Source of the DNA: Nitrosopumilus cobalaminigenes | Lineage (GTDB): Archaea > Thermoproteota > Nitrososphaeria > Nitrososphaerales > Nitrosopumilaceae | Direction of reading: 5' to 3' | Length of the DNA: 64,000 bases | Assembly: GCF_013407145.1 (NCBI RefSeq) | Contig: NZ_CP026993.1 | Coordinates: forward strand, 1,200,590-1,264,589 | Part shown: positions 51,329 through 61,365 of the stretch, piece by piece | Layout of the letters: each line of letters opens with the position of its first letter | How positions within the stretch are numbered: position 1 is the stretch's first letter | Translations under genes and position numbers: made by a program | The notes under the pieces: model-generated | What the model was told of the DNA's origin: nothing | The model's database searches: none | The model's input: only the letters and a program-made list of their open reading frames with translations

Positions 51329-53470
51329 ATGAATAAATCCTCTACCAGAGGAATTTTCCTTTCAATTGCATTTTTATTTTCTATCACATTACTAGCATTT
51401 CCATCAAATGTATACGGTGAAGAAGTATCAGTTTCAAGTATTGCATTAGAAGAAACCTCAGTATTAGAATTAAAAAATGATTCAAATGAAGAAGTTAATA
51501 CATTAAGAATTTGGTTAGGAAGTGATTTTAATTTTAAATCATTTAAAACTGAAAAAGGATGGACAGGAGAGAAAAATTCTCAAGGAGTAATTATCTTTAC
51601 ATCATCTGAATCAATCAAACCAGGTGAATCAGTAAAATTCGGTGTGAAAACGGATAAACCAAATCCAGGAATTAATTGGAAAGCATTAGATAAAAAAGAT
51701 ACTCAAGTTGATACTGGAATAACAATAGCAAAAGGATTACCAACAGTTGTTAAAAATTCAGAACCAAGTCAAACATCAGAGAATACTGGTGAAAGTATGA
51801 CAGAAGATTCAATTTTTAGAATTGTTCCAGAAAAACCAAATGTAGGTTCATCAATTAGAGTGACAGGAGATAATTTTGGTTCTTCCCAAGAATTTGATTT
51901 TTACATTGATACAAAAAAACTAGGTAGTTTCACAACCGATAACAATGGTCATTTTATGACTACTATGAAAATTCCTGATGATCAAAAAGCAGATAGAGTA
52001 GATTTTAAAGTTAAAGACAAAGAAGGTGAAGAAAAGAAACTTAGTCTCAGAATAGGAGAGGTAGATAATAGAATTCCAGAATCACAAAATATTCCACTTA
52101 CAATTAAAGGCATTCCAGATATTGTGTATAGAGGAGACTTTTTAGAAATCTTTGGAACTGGTGAACCAGGAAGTGCAATCACTGCAGATATCAACACACC
52201 TGAAGGAAATGTCATTAACACTAGAACTGCAGAAGTAGATAGTAAAGGAGATTGGAAGTTAGATGAACCAGTCATCGTAGCATTAGACTCACCATTTGGA
52301 AAATATAGTGCAACAATTTCTGATGGCAGAGACAGTAAATTGATTTATTGGACAATTGAATCAGATAAAAAAATCATCATTGCCCCAACTAGTTTAAAAT
52401 TTGAACCAGGTGAAATAATGAAATTTAATGGAACTGCTTTACCAAATATTCCAATAGAATTAGTATTAGAAGATCCTCTTGGGAAAGAAGTAGTTTCAGA
52501 CATTCTTCAAATAGATGAATCAGGAAATGTGTACTATGAATATCAGACTACTCAAATTACACCTGAAGGTACCTATACTTTAGTTGCATCTCAAGAAAAA
52601 GACAAAGAGTTTATTTTTGCAGGAGTAGGACAATTACCTACAATTCCAGTCAACTTAGAATTTGACAAACTAAATTACAAAGCAGGAGATACTGCAATCA
52701 TTTCGTTATCAGGCAAAGCATCTGAAATTATTAGTTTGTTAATTATTAATCCATCAGACAAACCAACAGGAGACGCAGTATCAATTACTTTACAACCTGA
52801 TGGAAGAGGAACCCATTCATTAAATCTTGATGGATTTGCTTCTGGCGTATATACAGCAGTTATCAGTAAAGGCAGTACTCAAAGTACTGAAATTTTCACT
52901 GTAGGTCTAGTGACAGGTTCAGGAGATATTGATATCAATACTACAAAAATTGAATACCATCCAGGAGATTCAATACTAATTTTAGGTGATACAGGAGATA
53001 ACGTACTTCTAACCATCACATTAACAGATCCAGATGGAAATGAGATTAAAACAAAAGAAACATTTTCAGATAAAAATGGAAAAATCTCAGAGGGATCATT
53101 TAGAATTCCATCTGATGGAAAATCAGGTGTTTGGAATATCAATGCAAAAAGCGGATCAAACTTTGACAATGTTGAAATCGATGTAGTTACAACAGTTTCT
53201 GAAGGAATGGTTGTATCTGTAGAACAGGGGGCAAACATACCAGGGTTAGGAGATACAATAATCATCAAAGTCTTTGGTGCAGAACAAAATGTCACGATTG
53301 AAATTGTATCTGACGAGGGAGAAATCATTGGAAGTCTCGAAGGAATCATAACAAGTGCAGGCATTATAGACCAACTATGGGCAATTCCTGCTGAAACAGA
53401 ACCCGGAACATATACTATCATAGTAACAAATCCATCTGATTCAGCAGAAACTACTTATGAATTACAATAA
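51329..53470 (+). CDS. Large secreted surface protein with repeated Ig-like domains
   Basis: 713 aa from ATG 51329 (TTG 51314 is in frame; the ATG gives a standard signal peptide, cleavage near SNVYG). After a first domain (~30-135) come repeated beta domains, about five copies, each with a strand pattern like [FIY]xPGDxxxxxG (e.g. KFEPGEIMKFNGTA, NYKAGDTAIISLSGKA, EYHPGDSILILGDTG). The domain type resembles surface or S-layer-associated proteins of this phylum. Function: adhesion or envelope, not proven. Confidence 0.75.
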   Translation: MNKSSTRGIFLSIAFLFSITLLAFPSNVYGEEVSVSSIALEETSVLELKNDSNEEVNTLRIWLGSDFNFKSFKTEKGWTGEKNSQGVIIFTSSESIKPGESVKFGVKTDKPNPGINWKALDKKDTQVDTGITIAKGLPTVVKNSEPSQTSENTGESMTEDSIFRIVPEKPNVGSSIRVTGDNFGSSQEFDFYIDTKKLGSFTTDNNGHFMTTMKIPDDQKADRVDFKVKDKEGEEKKLSLRIGEVDNRIPESQNIPLTIKGIPDIVYRGDFLEIFGTGEPGSAITADINTPEGNVINTRTAEVDSKGDWKLDEPVIVALDSPFGKYSATISDGRDSKLIYWTIESDKKIIIAPTSLKFEPGEIMKFNGTALPNIPIELVLEDPLGKEVVSDILQIDESGNVYYEYQTTQITPEGTYTLVASQEKDKEFIFAGVGQLPTIPVNLEFDKLNYKAGDTAIISLSGKASEIISLLIINPSDKPTGDAVSITLQPDGRGTHSLNLDGFASGVYTAVISKGSTQSTEIFTVGLVTGSGDIDINTTKIEYHPGDSILILGDTGDNVLLTITLTDPDGNEIKTKETFSDKNGKISEGSFRIPSDGKSGVWNINAKSGSNFDNVEIDVVTTVSEGMVVSVEQGANIPGLGDTIIIKVFGAEQNVTIEIVSDEGEIIGSLEGIITSAGIIDQLWAIPAETEPGTYTIIVTNPSDSAETTYELQ

Positions 53471-53508
53471 GTTCAAACAATTTTATTTCACCTAAATTTT
53501 TGAAGATT

Positions 53509-54021
53509 ATGAATTTAAAAGACAAAATAGTAGATTATCCTAATTTTCCTAAAAAAGGGATTTTATTTAGAGACTTTAGTCCAATTTTGAAAGACCCTTC
53601 TGCATTATCATATGTGGCAGATGAATTTTCAAAGATTTTCCATACAAAAGATATAGATGTATTTGCAGGAATTGAGTCAAGAGGATTCATTCTAGCCTCA
53701 ATTTTGGCTTCAAGATACAACAAAGGAATGATTATGATTAGAAAAGCAGGAAAACTACCTGGAAAAACTTCAAAATTAGCATACACTATAGAATATGGAA
53801 AAGACACCATTGAGATACAAAAAGACATCATCAAAGAAGGAGAAAGAGTTCTAATTTGCGATGATTTACTTGCTACAGGAGGAACAGCAAAGGCTTCTGC
53901 AAAACTAATTGAAAAGGTTGGAGGGAATATTGTTGGTTTTGCATTCATTATTGAATTAGTAGATCTTAATGGAATTAAGGGAATCAGTAAATACAACTGT
54001 AAATCATTGGTGAAATACTAA
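53509..54021 (+). CDS. apt: Adenine phosphoribosyltransferase
   Basis: 170 aa from ATG 53509 (a TTG at 53500 would add three residues). [34 protein letters not shown] and the PRPP motif [17 protein letters not shown] define Apt. Salvages adenine to AMP. Its stop overlaps the next start (TAATG), so it is translationally coupled to MTA phosphorylase, which supplies adenine. Confidence 0.93.
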   Translation: MNLKDKIVDYPNFPKKGILFRDFSPILKDPSALSYVADEFSKIFHTKDIDVFAGIESRGFILASILASRYNKGMIMIRKAGKLPGKTSKLAYTIEYGKDTIEIQKDIIKEGERVLICDDLLATGGTAKASAKLIEKVGGNIVGFAFIIELVDLNGIKGISKYNCKSLVKY

Positions 54022-54812
54022 TGGAAAAAGATGTTGAAATAGGAATTTTTGGAGGTACTGGAATTTACGATTCAGGTTTACTTGAAAATGCCCAAGAAAT
54101 TGACATAGATACACCATATGGAAAACCTTCAGATACAATTACAGTAGGAGTTTTCAAAGGACGAAAAATAGCTTTTCTACCAAGACACGGTAAAAAACAT
54201 ACAATTCCACCTCACAAAATAAATTTCAAAGCAAATATTTGGGCATTCAAAGAATTAGGAGTTACAAGAATTATTGCACCTTCAGCTGTTGGAAGTCTAA
54301 AAGAAGAATTAGAACCTGGACACTTTGCTTTACCAACACAATTCATAGATTTTACAAAATCAAGAGATGGGACATTTTCAGATAATGGTAGAGTTATTCA
54401 TATTTCAGTAGCTGATCCATTTTGTCCAGAATTACAATCATCAATTCTTCAAGTAACTGATAACCAAGATCTCAATATGCATAAAGATTGCACCTATGTT
54501 TGTATAGAAGGTCCACGATTTTCAACAAAAGCTGAATCAAAATTCTATAGAACAACAGGAGCAGACATTATTGGAATGACATTAGTTCCAGAATGTCAAT
54601 TAGCAAGAGAAGCACAGATGTGTTACGCTTCAATTTCAACTGTTACAGACTATGATGTTTGGGCAGACAAACCAGTGACTGCTAAAGAAGTTATTGAAAC
54701 ACTTTCAAAAAATGTAGAAAAAACAAAAAAAGTTTTAACAGAATTAATTGATAAAATTCCTACAACAAGAAGTTGTTCTTGTGCAAAGGCATTAGAAGAA
54801 GCAGAATTTTAG
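54021..54812 (+). CDS. mtnP: S-methyl-5'-thioadenosine phosphorylase
   Basis: 263 aa. [35 protein letters not shown], and [29 protein letters not shown] are the family hallmarks. Splits MTA into adenine and 5-methylthioribose-1-P; the adenine goes to Apt, encoded just upstream. Ends in CSCAKALEE. Stop shares TTAG with the convergent gene. Confidence 0.95.
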   Translation: MEKDVEIGIFGGTGIYDSGLLENAQEIDIDTPYGKPSDTITVGVFKGRKIAFLPRHGKKHTIPPHKINFKANIWAFKELGVTRIIAPSAVGSLKEELEPGHFALPTQFIDFTKSRDGTFSDNGRVIHISVADPFCPELQSSILQVTDNQDLNMHKDCTYVCIEGPRFSTKAESKFYRTTGADIIGMTLVPECQLAREAQMCYASISTVTDYDVWADKPVTAKEVIETLSKNVEKTKKVLTELIDKIPTTRSCSCAKALEEAEF

Positions 54813-55093
54813 TCATCTACAAAGGATTCTTTTTTGAGTCCTTCTGGAAGAGTCAAATCACCTTGCAATAGATTTCTCTGAAGTAAATCTATTACTTCAT
54901 CGACATTATATCCTAATTTTTCTAATTCTTTTTCAGTAGTTTGAGAAAGTTTTGCACCAATGTTTTGGCCACCTATTCTACCAAAGGCAATAGCGGTAAA
55001 ACGAAATTCATTTTCATCAATTATAAAATTACCAGTAATTTTTGCAGCCATTTGGCTTCCATGAATATTATTAATGTGAACTTTAAGATCCAT
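54809..55093 (-). CDS. Hypothetical protein, 94 aa
   Basis: Alpha/beta: [30 protein letters not shown], then [32 protein letters not shown]. No TM or metal motif and no family I can name. Convergent with mtnP, and nine bases from the upstream zinc-type gene, so those two are probably co-transcribed. Confidence 0.6.
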   Translation of the reverse strand: MDLKVHINNIHGSQMAAKITGNFIIDENEFRFTAIAFGRIGGQNIGAKLSQTTEKELEKLGYNVDEVIDLLQRNLLQGDLTLPEGLKKESFVDD

Positions 55094-55101
55094 TATAGAG
55101 A

Positions 55102-55500
55102 TTAAATTTCTACAGCTTTGTTAACATTGTCATCAACTAGGAAACTCCAATGTTGATCATCTTCAATTTTAAAGTCGTTAACCTTTAGAGGAATAACTTT
55201 TTCATCCATACACTCGTGTTTGATTTCCCCATTTTCTTTTAATTTTACTAATTTCCATTTGTATTTTCCTTGTTGCAATTTACATACTGAAACTCCCCAT
55301 TTTGCATCAGGATCAATTTTTGGCATTCCAACTAAATCTGCAAGCTCTTCAATTCCAAGTTGTTTTTCTTCACAGAATTTTTTCTTACAAACACCACATC
55401 TCCAAACATCAACAGATCCTATGGTTCTTTCATCAATGTTGATGTTTATTACACCAAAATAGACGGGCTGATGTTTACAGGTCTCAGTATCTATGCTCAA
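55102..55500 (-). CDS. Zinc-type hypothetical protein, 132 aa
   Basis: N-terminal CKHQPVYFGVINI...VDVWRCGVCKKKFCEE places several Cys/His in a zinc-ribbon-like arrangement; the rest is beta-rich (GVSVCKLQQGKYKWKLVKLKENGE). Not recognised. Position between a small hypothetical and a TrmB-like gene suggests a regulatory unit. Confidence 0.6.
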   Translation of the reverse strand: MSIDTETCKHQPVYFGVININIDERTIGSVDVWRCGVCKKKFCEEKQLGIEELADLVGMPKIDPDAKWGVSVCKLQQGKYKWKLVKLKENGEIKHECMDEKVIPLKVNDFKIEDDQHWSFLVDDNVNKAVEI

Positions 55501-55522
55501 TGTTGTTCACCCAGTTTTAGTA

Positions 55523-55876
55523 TTATTTAGTTCTTGCATCATCATAGGGTTTTTCCAAGATCACACCAATATTATCAACAATTTTGTTTCGTTTAAATTC
55601 AATATTTTCTCTTTCACACATTTTTCTATACATGTTAACTGCAGTAAACCTAGGATGCATAGCCTCAAATTCAGTTGGACTAATATCAATAAAGGCCCCA
55701 AGAGACATCAGATCTTTGGATGCCTTTTTAGCATCATCAATTGAAAGATGTAATTTTTCAGCAATTTTTTCAGATGACATTTTTCCATTACATGTTACTA
55801 ACAAATAGATTCTTGCTTGAATTTGATCTAAATGTATTTCAGATACAAGATCATTTTCAATTTCTAAATAAGACAT
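55523..55876 (-). CDS. TrmB-like winged-helix regulator
   Basis: 117 aa. HTH region ~15-75: LDQIQARIYLLVTCNGKMSSEKIAEKLHLSIDDAKKASKDLMSLGAF, followed by a short C-terminal helix with KMCERENIEFKRNKIVDN. Size and pattern match short TrmB-type proteins without a sugar-binding domain. Transcription factor; target unknown. Confidence 0.75.
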   Translation of the reverse strand: MSYLEIENDLVSEIHLDQIQARIYLLVTCNGKMSSEKIAEKLHLSIDDAKKASKDLMSLGAFIDISPTEFEAMHPRFTAVNMYRKMCERENIEFKRNKIVDNIGVILEKPYDDARTK

Positions 55877-55921
55877 TATTTTTTAATTAAATCATTACTG
55901 CATAAAACATGTTCCATAATG

Positions 55922-56155
55922 TTATTTTTTAACAAGGATTTTTTTAGAAATTTTCAAAGAAAACCCCATGGCAATAAAGTGTACAATCCCTCCAACAACT
56001 GCTGCATAAATCAAATTATTCAAAATAGTCCATGAAATAACAAATGCCACGATAGAAGGGATTGTGATGATGGCTGCAATGATAGTACCTTTGAGTATAA
56101 TTTGGCTCAGTGGAAGTTTGTTTTGTTTGCTATCAGACAATAGCTCAAATTTCAA
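55922..56155 (-). CDS. Small two-TM membrane protein (77 aa)
   Basis: Two hydrophobic helices (~23-45 and 48-70), basic ends, no family recognised. Head to head with the CS-domain protein gene 56 bases away when the TTG start of that gene is used. Confidence 0.6.
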   Translation of the reverse strand: MKFELLSDSKQNKLPLSQIILKGTIIAAIITIPSIVAFVISWTILNNLIYAAVVGGIVHFIAMGFSLKISKKILVKK

Positions 56156-56180
56156 AAATGGTAATAAAAACCAAAGATAC

Positions 56181-56189
56181 TTTATATTT
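56181..56189 (+). promoter_or_regulatory. TATA box fixing the start of the CS-domain gene
   Basis: TTTATATTT is centred ~27 bases before TTG 56212, supporting that codon rather than the ATG at 56110, which lies inside the divergent gene. Confidence 0.5.
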
Positions 56190-56211
56190 GGTAGACCTTA
56201 ATTTTTACTGT

Positions 56212-56670
56212 TTGGCAAGTTACAAAGGAGCATATTCAAATGATCAATCATTAAATTTTGTAATTCCCATTATTGTAATTTTATTTTTAGGGATTATCTA
56301 CATAATGACACAAAGAGCAGATTCGGGATTCGTAAGCTTTATTCTAATTGGTGCAGCTGCACTCACAATGTTTTATTGGGTTAGAGTTCTAAAAAAGATG
56401 GCAAAAGATCAAAAACCTGCTTATACTCAAGCTAGAGAGCAAGAGACAAAGAATTGGGTTTATGATTTAATCAAAGGAGAAGAAGAATTTGTTTTTGTTG
56501 CAGAAGTGCCAGGACCTGAAGATAAAATTGCAGTAAGATTGGTAGACGGTATTTTGTACATTCGTGGAACAGGTGGGTTTTCAAAAGAAGTACCAATAGA
56601 AGGCGTCAATGAAATGCAAATTTTTGATTTCAAATATAGAAATGGCGTATTAACACTACGAATAAAATAA
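56212..56670 (+). CDS. Membrane protein with Hsp20/CS-like domain
   Basis: 152 aa from TTG 56212 (MASYKGAYSNDQ...). Two TM helices (~17-35, 43-60), then a cytoplasmic alpha-crystallin-like fold: EEEFVFVAEVPGPEDKIAVRLVDGILYIRG...FDFKYRNGVLTLRIK. The NGVLTLRI end is typical of small heat-shock proteins. Perhaps a membrane-tethered chaperone. Abuts top6A convergently with no gap. Confidence 0.7.
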   Translation: MASYKGAYSNDQSLNFVIPIIVILFLGIIYIMTQRADSGFVSFILIGAAALTMFYWVRVLKKMAKDQKPAYTQAREQETKNWVYDLIKGEEEFVFVAEVPGPEDKIAVRLVDGILYIRGTGGFSKEVPIEGVNEMQIFDFKYRNGVLTLRIK

Positions 56671-57792
56671 CTAGAGACTTTTTGCTAATTCTAATTTTTG
56701 TGGTAAATACTTGTCAGTAATGTTAGTTAAACCATATTTTGAGAAAGCCTCAAGTTCTGCTTTTCTTTTCAATCTAAGGAACACATCAAGTTCTTTTTTC
56801 CAAATTCCATCTTGATATCTAGGATCTTTTTGAAGATCATAACATCTCTTAATATCAGATTCAGTCATTGGAATTGTTGGCAACTTGTATTTTTCAATAT
56901 CAGTAGCCCAGACTCCAACCCATTTTGCATCAGGTACTGTAAGTTCTCTAAGATGAGCAGCATTAGCTGAACCAGATTTTATTACCATTGCAATATGTTC
57001 TCCATAGACATCTCCATCTGTAAGAACAATTACAGGTAATCCCATTTCATCATGGAGTCTTTTCAACAGTGTACGAGTTGAACGTGGTGCTTGTCCACCA
57101 GTATTGATAATAATAGATTTGAATTTTTTGTCAATTTGTTCTTCAACAAATCTTGTAAACAAACCACCTTTCTCTATGGCAATAACAATTTCTGCACTAG
57201 TGTCTACTAATTCAGCAGTAGTCAAACTTGGACCAATTGAATAACCATCAGGATGATTTGACAAATTCATGGTTTTTCCCTCATATCCAGGAATAGTATA
57301 TTCTATGTTTAGATCACCAAAGATAGAACTTCTCTCTTCAGGAAAAATATGGAAATCTTCTCTAGGTTTAGAAGTTACAGCCTCTAAATCGACAATAATA
57401 TTATCGGATTCAGATTGATCTTCAAATTCTATAGCGAAAGCTTGTGATGAATAGTAAACATCTCTTAATGTGGATGATTTTTTTTCATGAGTTAATCTAT
57501 TTGCGAAAAATGCTAACCACATTAATTGTGTAAAAGATCTTAACTGTGCAGAATTTCTTGAACTTCTAACAGCAGCATTGGTTCCTAAAATATACTGTCT
57601 AAGTTTTTTATCATAAACAATGTTACTTACTGATCTACTAGGTATTGAGAATTTTGGAAATTGACCATTATCTAAGTCATCATAAATCGTTGCACCATGA
57701 CTTTTGAGCATCTCAAGAATATTCTTTTGTTTTTCATCTGCTTTTCTACTTCGTTCTTTAATTTTGGTTTGTTCTTTTTTACTTGTTTTCAA
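56671..57792 (-). CDS. top6A: DNA topoisomerase VI subunit A
   Basis: 373 aa. RDVYYSSQAFAIEF contains the catalytic Tyr for DNA cleavage (CAP domain), and TOPRIM VIVLTDGDVYGEHI gives the metal acids. Also GGQAPRSTRTLLKRLHDEMGLP. Homologue of Spo11. Overlaps top6B by 14 bases. Starts with a Lys-rich stretch (KTSKKEQTKIKERSRK). Confidence 0.95.
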   Translation of the reverse strand: MKTSKKEQTKIKERSRKADEKQKNILEMLKSHGATIYDDLDNGQFPKFSIPSRSVSNIVYDKKLRQYILGTNAAVRSSRNSAQLRSFTQLMWLAFFANRLTHEKKSSTLRDVYYSSQAFAIEFEDQSESDNIIVDLEAVTSKPREDFHIFPEERSSIFGDLNIEYTIPGYEGKTMNLSNHPDGYSIGPSLTTAELVDTSAEIVIAIEKGGLFTRFVEEQIDKKFKSIIINTGGQAPRSTRTLLKRLHDEMGLPVIVLTDGDVYGEHIAMVIKSGSANAAHLRELTVPDAKWVGVWATDIEKYKLPTIPMTESDIKRCYDLQKDPRYQDGIWKKELDVFLRLKRKAELEAFSKYGLTNITDKYLPQKLELAKSL

Positions 57793-59650
57793 TTTCTTTT
57801 TCCTCCTCTACTGTTTTTTTAGACTCGACTGCATTTTCATCCAATATTTTCTGATAATTAGGTTCCTTTTTCTTACCAGCAAGTTCTGTACAAAATTCTG
57901 CAATTAATGGAATATATTTTGCATAAAGATTTGCTCTCTTTTTTGCCATATCAGCTTGTCCTCTTTTTGACATGTAAGCAGCCAATTTTCTTGACAAAAA
58001 CTGGAGTCCCAATCGTAATTCTCTTTCAATTTCTTGTCTGTCAGCAACATTTTCTTTTCCAGCAGTTTTGTATGGAATTCTAGTTGAACAAATATGAGAA
58101 ACTATGATGAATGGCGGATCACCTTTTACCTTGTATCTACCCCAATCAGTATCATTAACCACTTTTAGAACAACATCACTTCCTTCATCATATAGTAAAG
58201 GAATCCTGTTAGCATATCTGTAAACATGAGGTCCGCCAGATTTGATATCTCCCCCATAAGCGATTCCCATCTCAATAATGAATGGAAATCCAGAATAAGC
58301 TGATGGTGGTCGCTGAACTACAGCAGTGAAATCAGGGTTAAAGAATTTCTTGATTCCTTTTTCCAAGGGTTCTTCACCTAATGGAGCCAAGCAACTAGAA
58401 TCAGGAGCCATAAAGTCTTCAAATTTTTGAAGTGAATCACTAAGTTGAACTAATTCTTGATTTGTTAAAGTGCCCATTCGTTTTTCAGGTTTGAATTTTG
58501 CAAATTCTGCAAATTTTACTGCAGTTGTAGGACCTACTCGTTGGAATCTTTTAGTCAAAAATGTAGTTAATGGTTCACCTTGAACAGTATTGGTTAGTTG
58601 TTTGTAATACTGACTTTCAGGATCCATATCAACTGATTTTGATTGTGAATCTCCAAAATCCCAATAAAATAATTTTTTGTTTGGAATGTCTAAATCTTCA
58701 ATTTTTATTTTATTTAGTTTTTCAAAATCCATTTTGAGAAAAGACATCAATGCAATTACAACTCTAACTTGACGTGAAAGTGTTTTCCATTTTTTCTTTG
58801 CTTTATCCATTATAGCTGTAAAGCTAAGACTTTTCTTTGATAATCCTAAATCCTTTCTTACTTTTTCAATCATTGCATCATCAATTGTAGGAATCTCAAA
58901 CTGTGATTCAACAATCATTCTTCTAATTCGTTCTACATCAATACCATGTGGATGAGGTCGAATAATTGTTGGGGGTGGAGGAATATCTTTTACAAATCTT
59001 GCATGTGCAAATTTTTGTCCCTTTGGATCATCAAAAGTTATTGAAGCATATGGAGTGATCAAAGAAGTTTCATAAACATAATCACGAATTTTGTTTCCTG
59101 CTTTTGAGTAATCACCTTCTAAACAAATACTAACAGATAGTCCTTTTTTTGAAACTTCTTTAGTGGTATGTTTAACAATTACTGGTTTGTTTTTTTGAAT
59201 ATCTAATAATATTTCAAATTGATTTTGAGTGGCACCGTCAGAACAACTTTTTACAATTACAGGTTTGTTGGTGGTAATTTGTCCATAAAGAATAGCCATT
59301 GTTGCCCCAAGGCCAAACATTCCTCTTGCTTGTTTTAATCCAAATTTTGAACCATAAAGAACAGTTCCAAAAGCGAGAGGAATATGTTCAGCATCAATTC
59401 CAGGTCCATTGTCTTTGACTGTCAAAATATACGGCTTTGGATCTGGCTTATCAGGCTCAACTGCCTTAATTGTCAGATGAACGTCAGGCAGTATTCCTTT
59501 TTGATCACATGCATCTAATGCATTTTCAACAAATTCTCTTACAGCGGTATATAGAGATCTAGTAGGATTGCTAAATCCGGCCAAATCTCGATTACTGTAA
59601 AAGAACTCACTTGGAGAAATTTGATTGAATTTTTCTTTAATAGAAGACAT
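57779..59650 (-). CDS. top6B: DNA topoisomerase VI subunit B
   Basis: 623 aa. GHKL ATPase motifs: REFVENALDACD, VKDNGPGIDAEHIPLAFG, ARGMFGLGATMAIL; then an H2TH-type domain and transducer with the switch Lys region. Couples ATP to strand passage by subunit A. Overlaps the KH-domain gene stop by 14 bases. C-terminus is Glu/Lys-rich (KTVEEEKEIENK). Confidence 0.96.
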   Translation of the reverse strand: MSSIKEKFNQISPSEFFYSNRDLAGFSNPTRSLYTAVREFVENALDACDQKGILPDVHLTIKAVEPDKPDPKPYILTVKDNGPGIDAEHIPLAFGTVLYGSKFGLKQARGMFGLGATMAILYGQITTNKPVIVKSCSDGATQNQFEILLDIQKNKPVIVKHTTKEVSKKGLSVSICLEGDYSKAGNKIRDYVYETSLITPYASITFDDPKGQKFAHARFVKDIPPPPTIIRPHPHGIDVERIRRMIVESQFEIPTIDDAMIEKVRKDLGLSKKSLSFTAIMDKAKKKWKTLSRQVRVVIALMSFLKMDFEKLNKIKIEDLDIPNKKLFYWDFGDSQSKSVDMDPESQYYKQLTNTVQGEPLTTFLTKRFQRVGPTTAVKFAEFAKFKPEKRMGTLTNQELVQLSDSLQKFEDFMAPDSSCLAPLGEEPLEKGIKKFFNPDFTAVVQRPPSAYSGFPFIIEMGIAYGGDIKSGGPHVYRYANRIPLLYDEGSDVVLKVVNDTDWGRYKVKGDPPFIIVSHICSTRIPYKTAGKENVADRQEIERELRLGLQFLSRKLAAYMSKRGQADMAKKRANLYAKYIPLIAEFCTELAGKKKEPNYQKILDENAVESKKTVEEEKEIENK

Positions 59651-60209
59651 CTTGATCTTCCCATAATTTCATTTTTTCTTGTTTTTCTTTTCTATTTGCA
59701 GCTTCTAATTTATTGTAAACTGGACCATGATTACTTCCACTGGAAATTGAAGAGATTGCATCAACTGCTAAACGTAATTTGCTTGAATCACCAATAATTG
59801 AAACAGTCTTTCCATAAACTGAGATATGAGTACCGCTAAGATTTTCCATATTTCGTCTTGCTCTACCACCTTCTCCAATAATCCTCCCTTTTATCCTTTC
59901 AACATTAGCATTAGATTTTCCTGCAAATTCTCTAAGATCTATAACATGTAATGCATTCTCACCTTTTAGTAAAGTCATTGCATTTTCAGGTGAAAACCCT
60001 CTACCAATTGCAGTAACTATTTCCATAGCTTTGAATGGTTGAATTTTTTCAACATCTCCTTGAGTTTTTATAAAAACTTCACCAGTATCTCCATCAATAT
60101 CCAAAGTTACATGACAAGATTCTTCAATTTTTGATTTAACACTTCCAGATTTACCGATTAAAACTGCAATTCGATCATTTGGAATACGAATTAATTTTTC
60201 AAAGCTCAT
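59637..60209 (-). CDS. KH-domain protein, Pno1/Dim2-like ribosome biogenesis factor
   Basis: 190 aa. Two KH domains: first with IPNDRIAVLIGKSGSVKSKIEE, second with RIKGRIIGEGGRARRNMENLSGTHISVYG. The order GKSGS / GEGGRARRN fits Pno1, which helps the final 18S/16S cleavage and dimethylation. Next to Rio1, as in many archaea; overlap of four bases. Confidence 0.9.
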   Translation of the reverse strand: MSFEKLIRIPNDRIAVLIGKSGSVKSKIEESCHVTLDIDGDTGEVFIKTQGDVEKIQPFKAMEIVTAIGRGFSPENAMTLLKGENALHVIDLREFAGKSNANVERIKGRIIGEGGRARRNMENLSGTHISVYGKTVSIIGDSSKLRLAVDAISSISSGSNHGPVYNKLEAANRKEKQEKMKLWEDQDVFY

Positions 60210-60985
60210 TTTACAATATCCTCAAATATTTTATCTGAATCTTCAACAAGAATTCCTCGTTTTTTAAAGAATCTTCCAATGTTATTAATATCTCGTTTAA
60301 GAAATTCTTGAGCGTTTGGATGTCTAAGATCAACGCCAGAACCCAAATCAAAAACAACTAATCCTTTTTCTGTTTTGAAAATATTGTATTCTGAAAAATC
60401 ACCATGTACCAATTTTGCTTTTTTGTAAAGATCTCCTAGAATGGATATGGCTTGAGCATAATCATTTTCATCAACTTCTGAAGTTAGTAATGATTTTGCA
60501 GGGGCTCCGCCATCACCAATAAATTCCATAGCCAAAACATTGTTTGTTACATAAAGTGGTCTCGGGACTGGAATTCCAGCCTCATAGCATTGAGTTAAAT
60601 TCCTATATTCTTTTTTTGCCCATAAATAAACAAGATTTTTTGTACCTTTTTTCAGATGAGAAAATCTTGGATCACCAAGTATGTATGGTTCACGTTTTTT
60701 GAAATTTGCAGTACTGACTAAATAGATTTTCAAAGCAACATTAGCATCATGTTCATCAACACCCCAAAATAGAACAGATTCTTTTCCAGCACTTACAGAG
60801 CCATTAACATAAGCAATTACATGATCTGTAATCATTTTGTATAATGTCATTACAGTTGGTTTGTCCAAAACTTCATTGACAACTTTGCCTTTTTTGAAAC
60901 CATCTTCCAATTTTGTTCGTTTTCGTTTAGAAATTAATTTATTATCTATTTTAGATTCTAATTTTTTACTAAGAATATCAGTCAA
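60206..60985 (-). CDS. rio1: RIO1-type serine protein kinase
   Basis: 259 aa. VSAGKESVLFWGVDEHDANVALKIYLV (ATP loop and Lys), hinge LAMEFIG, catalytic LVHGDFSEYNIF, and DLGSGVDLRHPNA. Acts in maturation of the small ribosomal subunit. First gene of the Rio1-Pno1-Top6B-Top6A unit. Confidence 0.95.
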   Translation of the reverse strand: MTDILSKKLESKIDNKLISKRKRTKLEDGFKKGKVVNEVLDKPTVMTLYKMITDHVIAYVNGSVSAGKESVLFWGVDEHDANVALKIYLVSTANFKKREPYILGDPRFSHLKKGTKNLVYLWAKKEYRNLTQCYEAGIPVPRPLYVTNNVLAMEFIGDGGAPAKSLLTSEVDENDYAQAISILGDLYKKAKLVHGDFSEYNIFKTEKGLVVFDLGSGVDLRHPNAQEFLKRDINNIGRFFKKRGILVEDSDKIFEDIVK

Positions 60986-61068
60986 TGGATAGAAATGCTC
61001 CTACTAGATAAAAGGGATTACTATTACAAACAAACAAAATTTGTGAGTTAAAATCAATTCAAACAACT

Positions 61069-61365
61069 TTACATATGAAATACTATTAAAAATGGAACAT
61101 CAGAAACTGTCTTAATAGCATTTTCAGCTCCTATACCAAGACTTAGAGATAAAGCAATAGTTTCTTTTCCTGCCATGTTGATAATAGAAGAGCTTTTCAG
61201 TAAAGATTCAGCTTCATCTTTTTCAACAAATCTTTCACCATAGTAACCTTCACTAATATGCATAGTTAATTCACCTTCAGTAATTTTTTTCCCCAACAGC
61301 TCAGCATCACAAATATTTAGCATTGATTGGTTTTGGTAGTTAGTAGATCGTATTGCGAATTGCAT
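61069..61365 (-). CDS. DUF424 family protein
   Basis: 98 aa. Pattern LNICDAELLGKKITEGELTMHISEGYYGERFVEKDEAESLL and a later GIGAENAIKTVS fit DUF424, often found beside aIF2-beta in archaea. Overlaps the aIF2-beta stop by one base. Function unknown, possibly translation. Confidence 0.85.
   Translation of the reverse strand: MQFAIRSTNYQNQSMLNICDAELLGKKITEGELTMHISEGYYGERFVEKDEAESLLKSSSIINMAGKETIALSLSLGIGAENAIKTVSDVPFLIVFHM

Noticed and set aside
56110-56211. N-terminal extension of the CS-domain protein from ATG 56110
   Set aside because: It would lie inside the divergent gene 55922-56155; TATA at 56181 points to TTG 56212.
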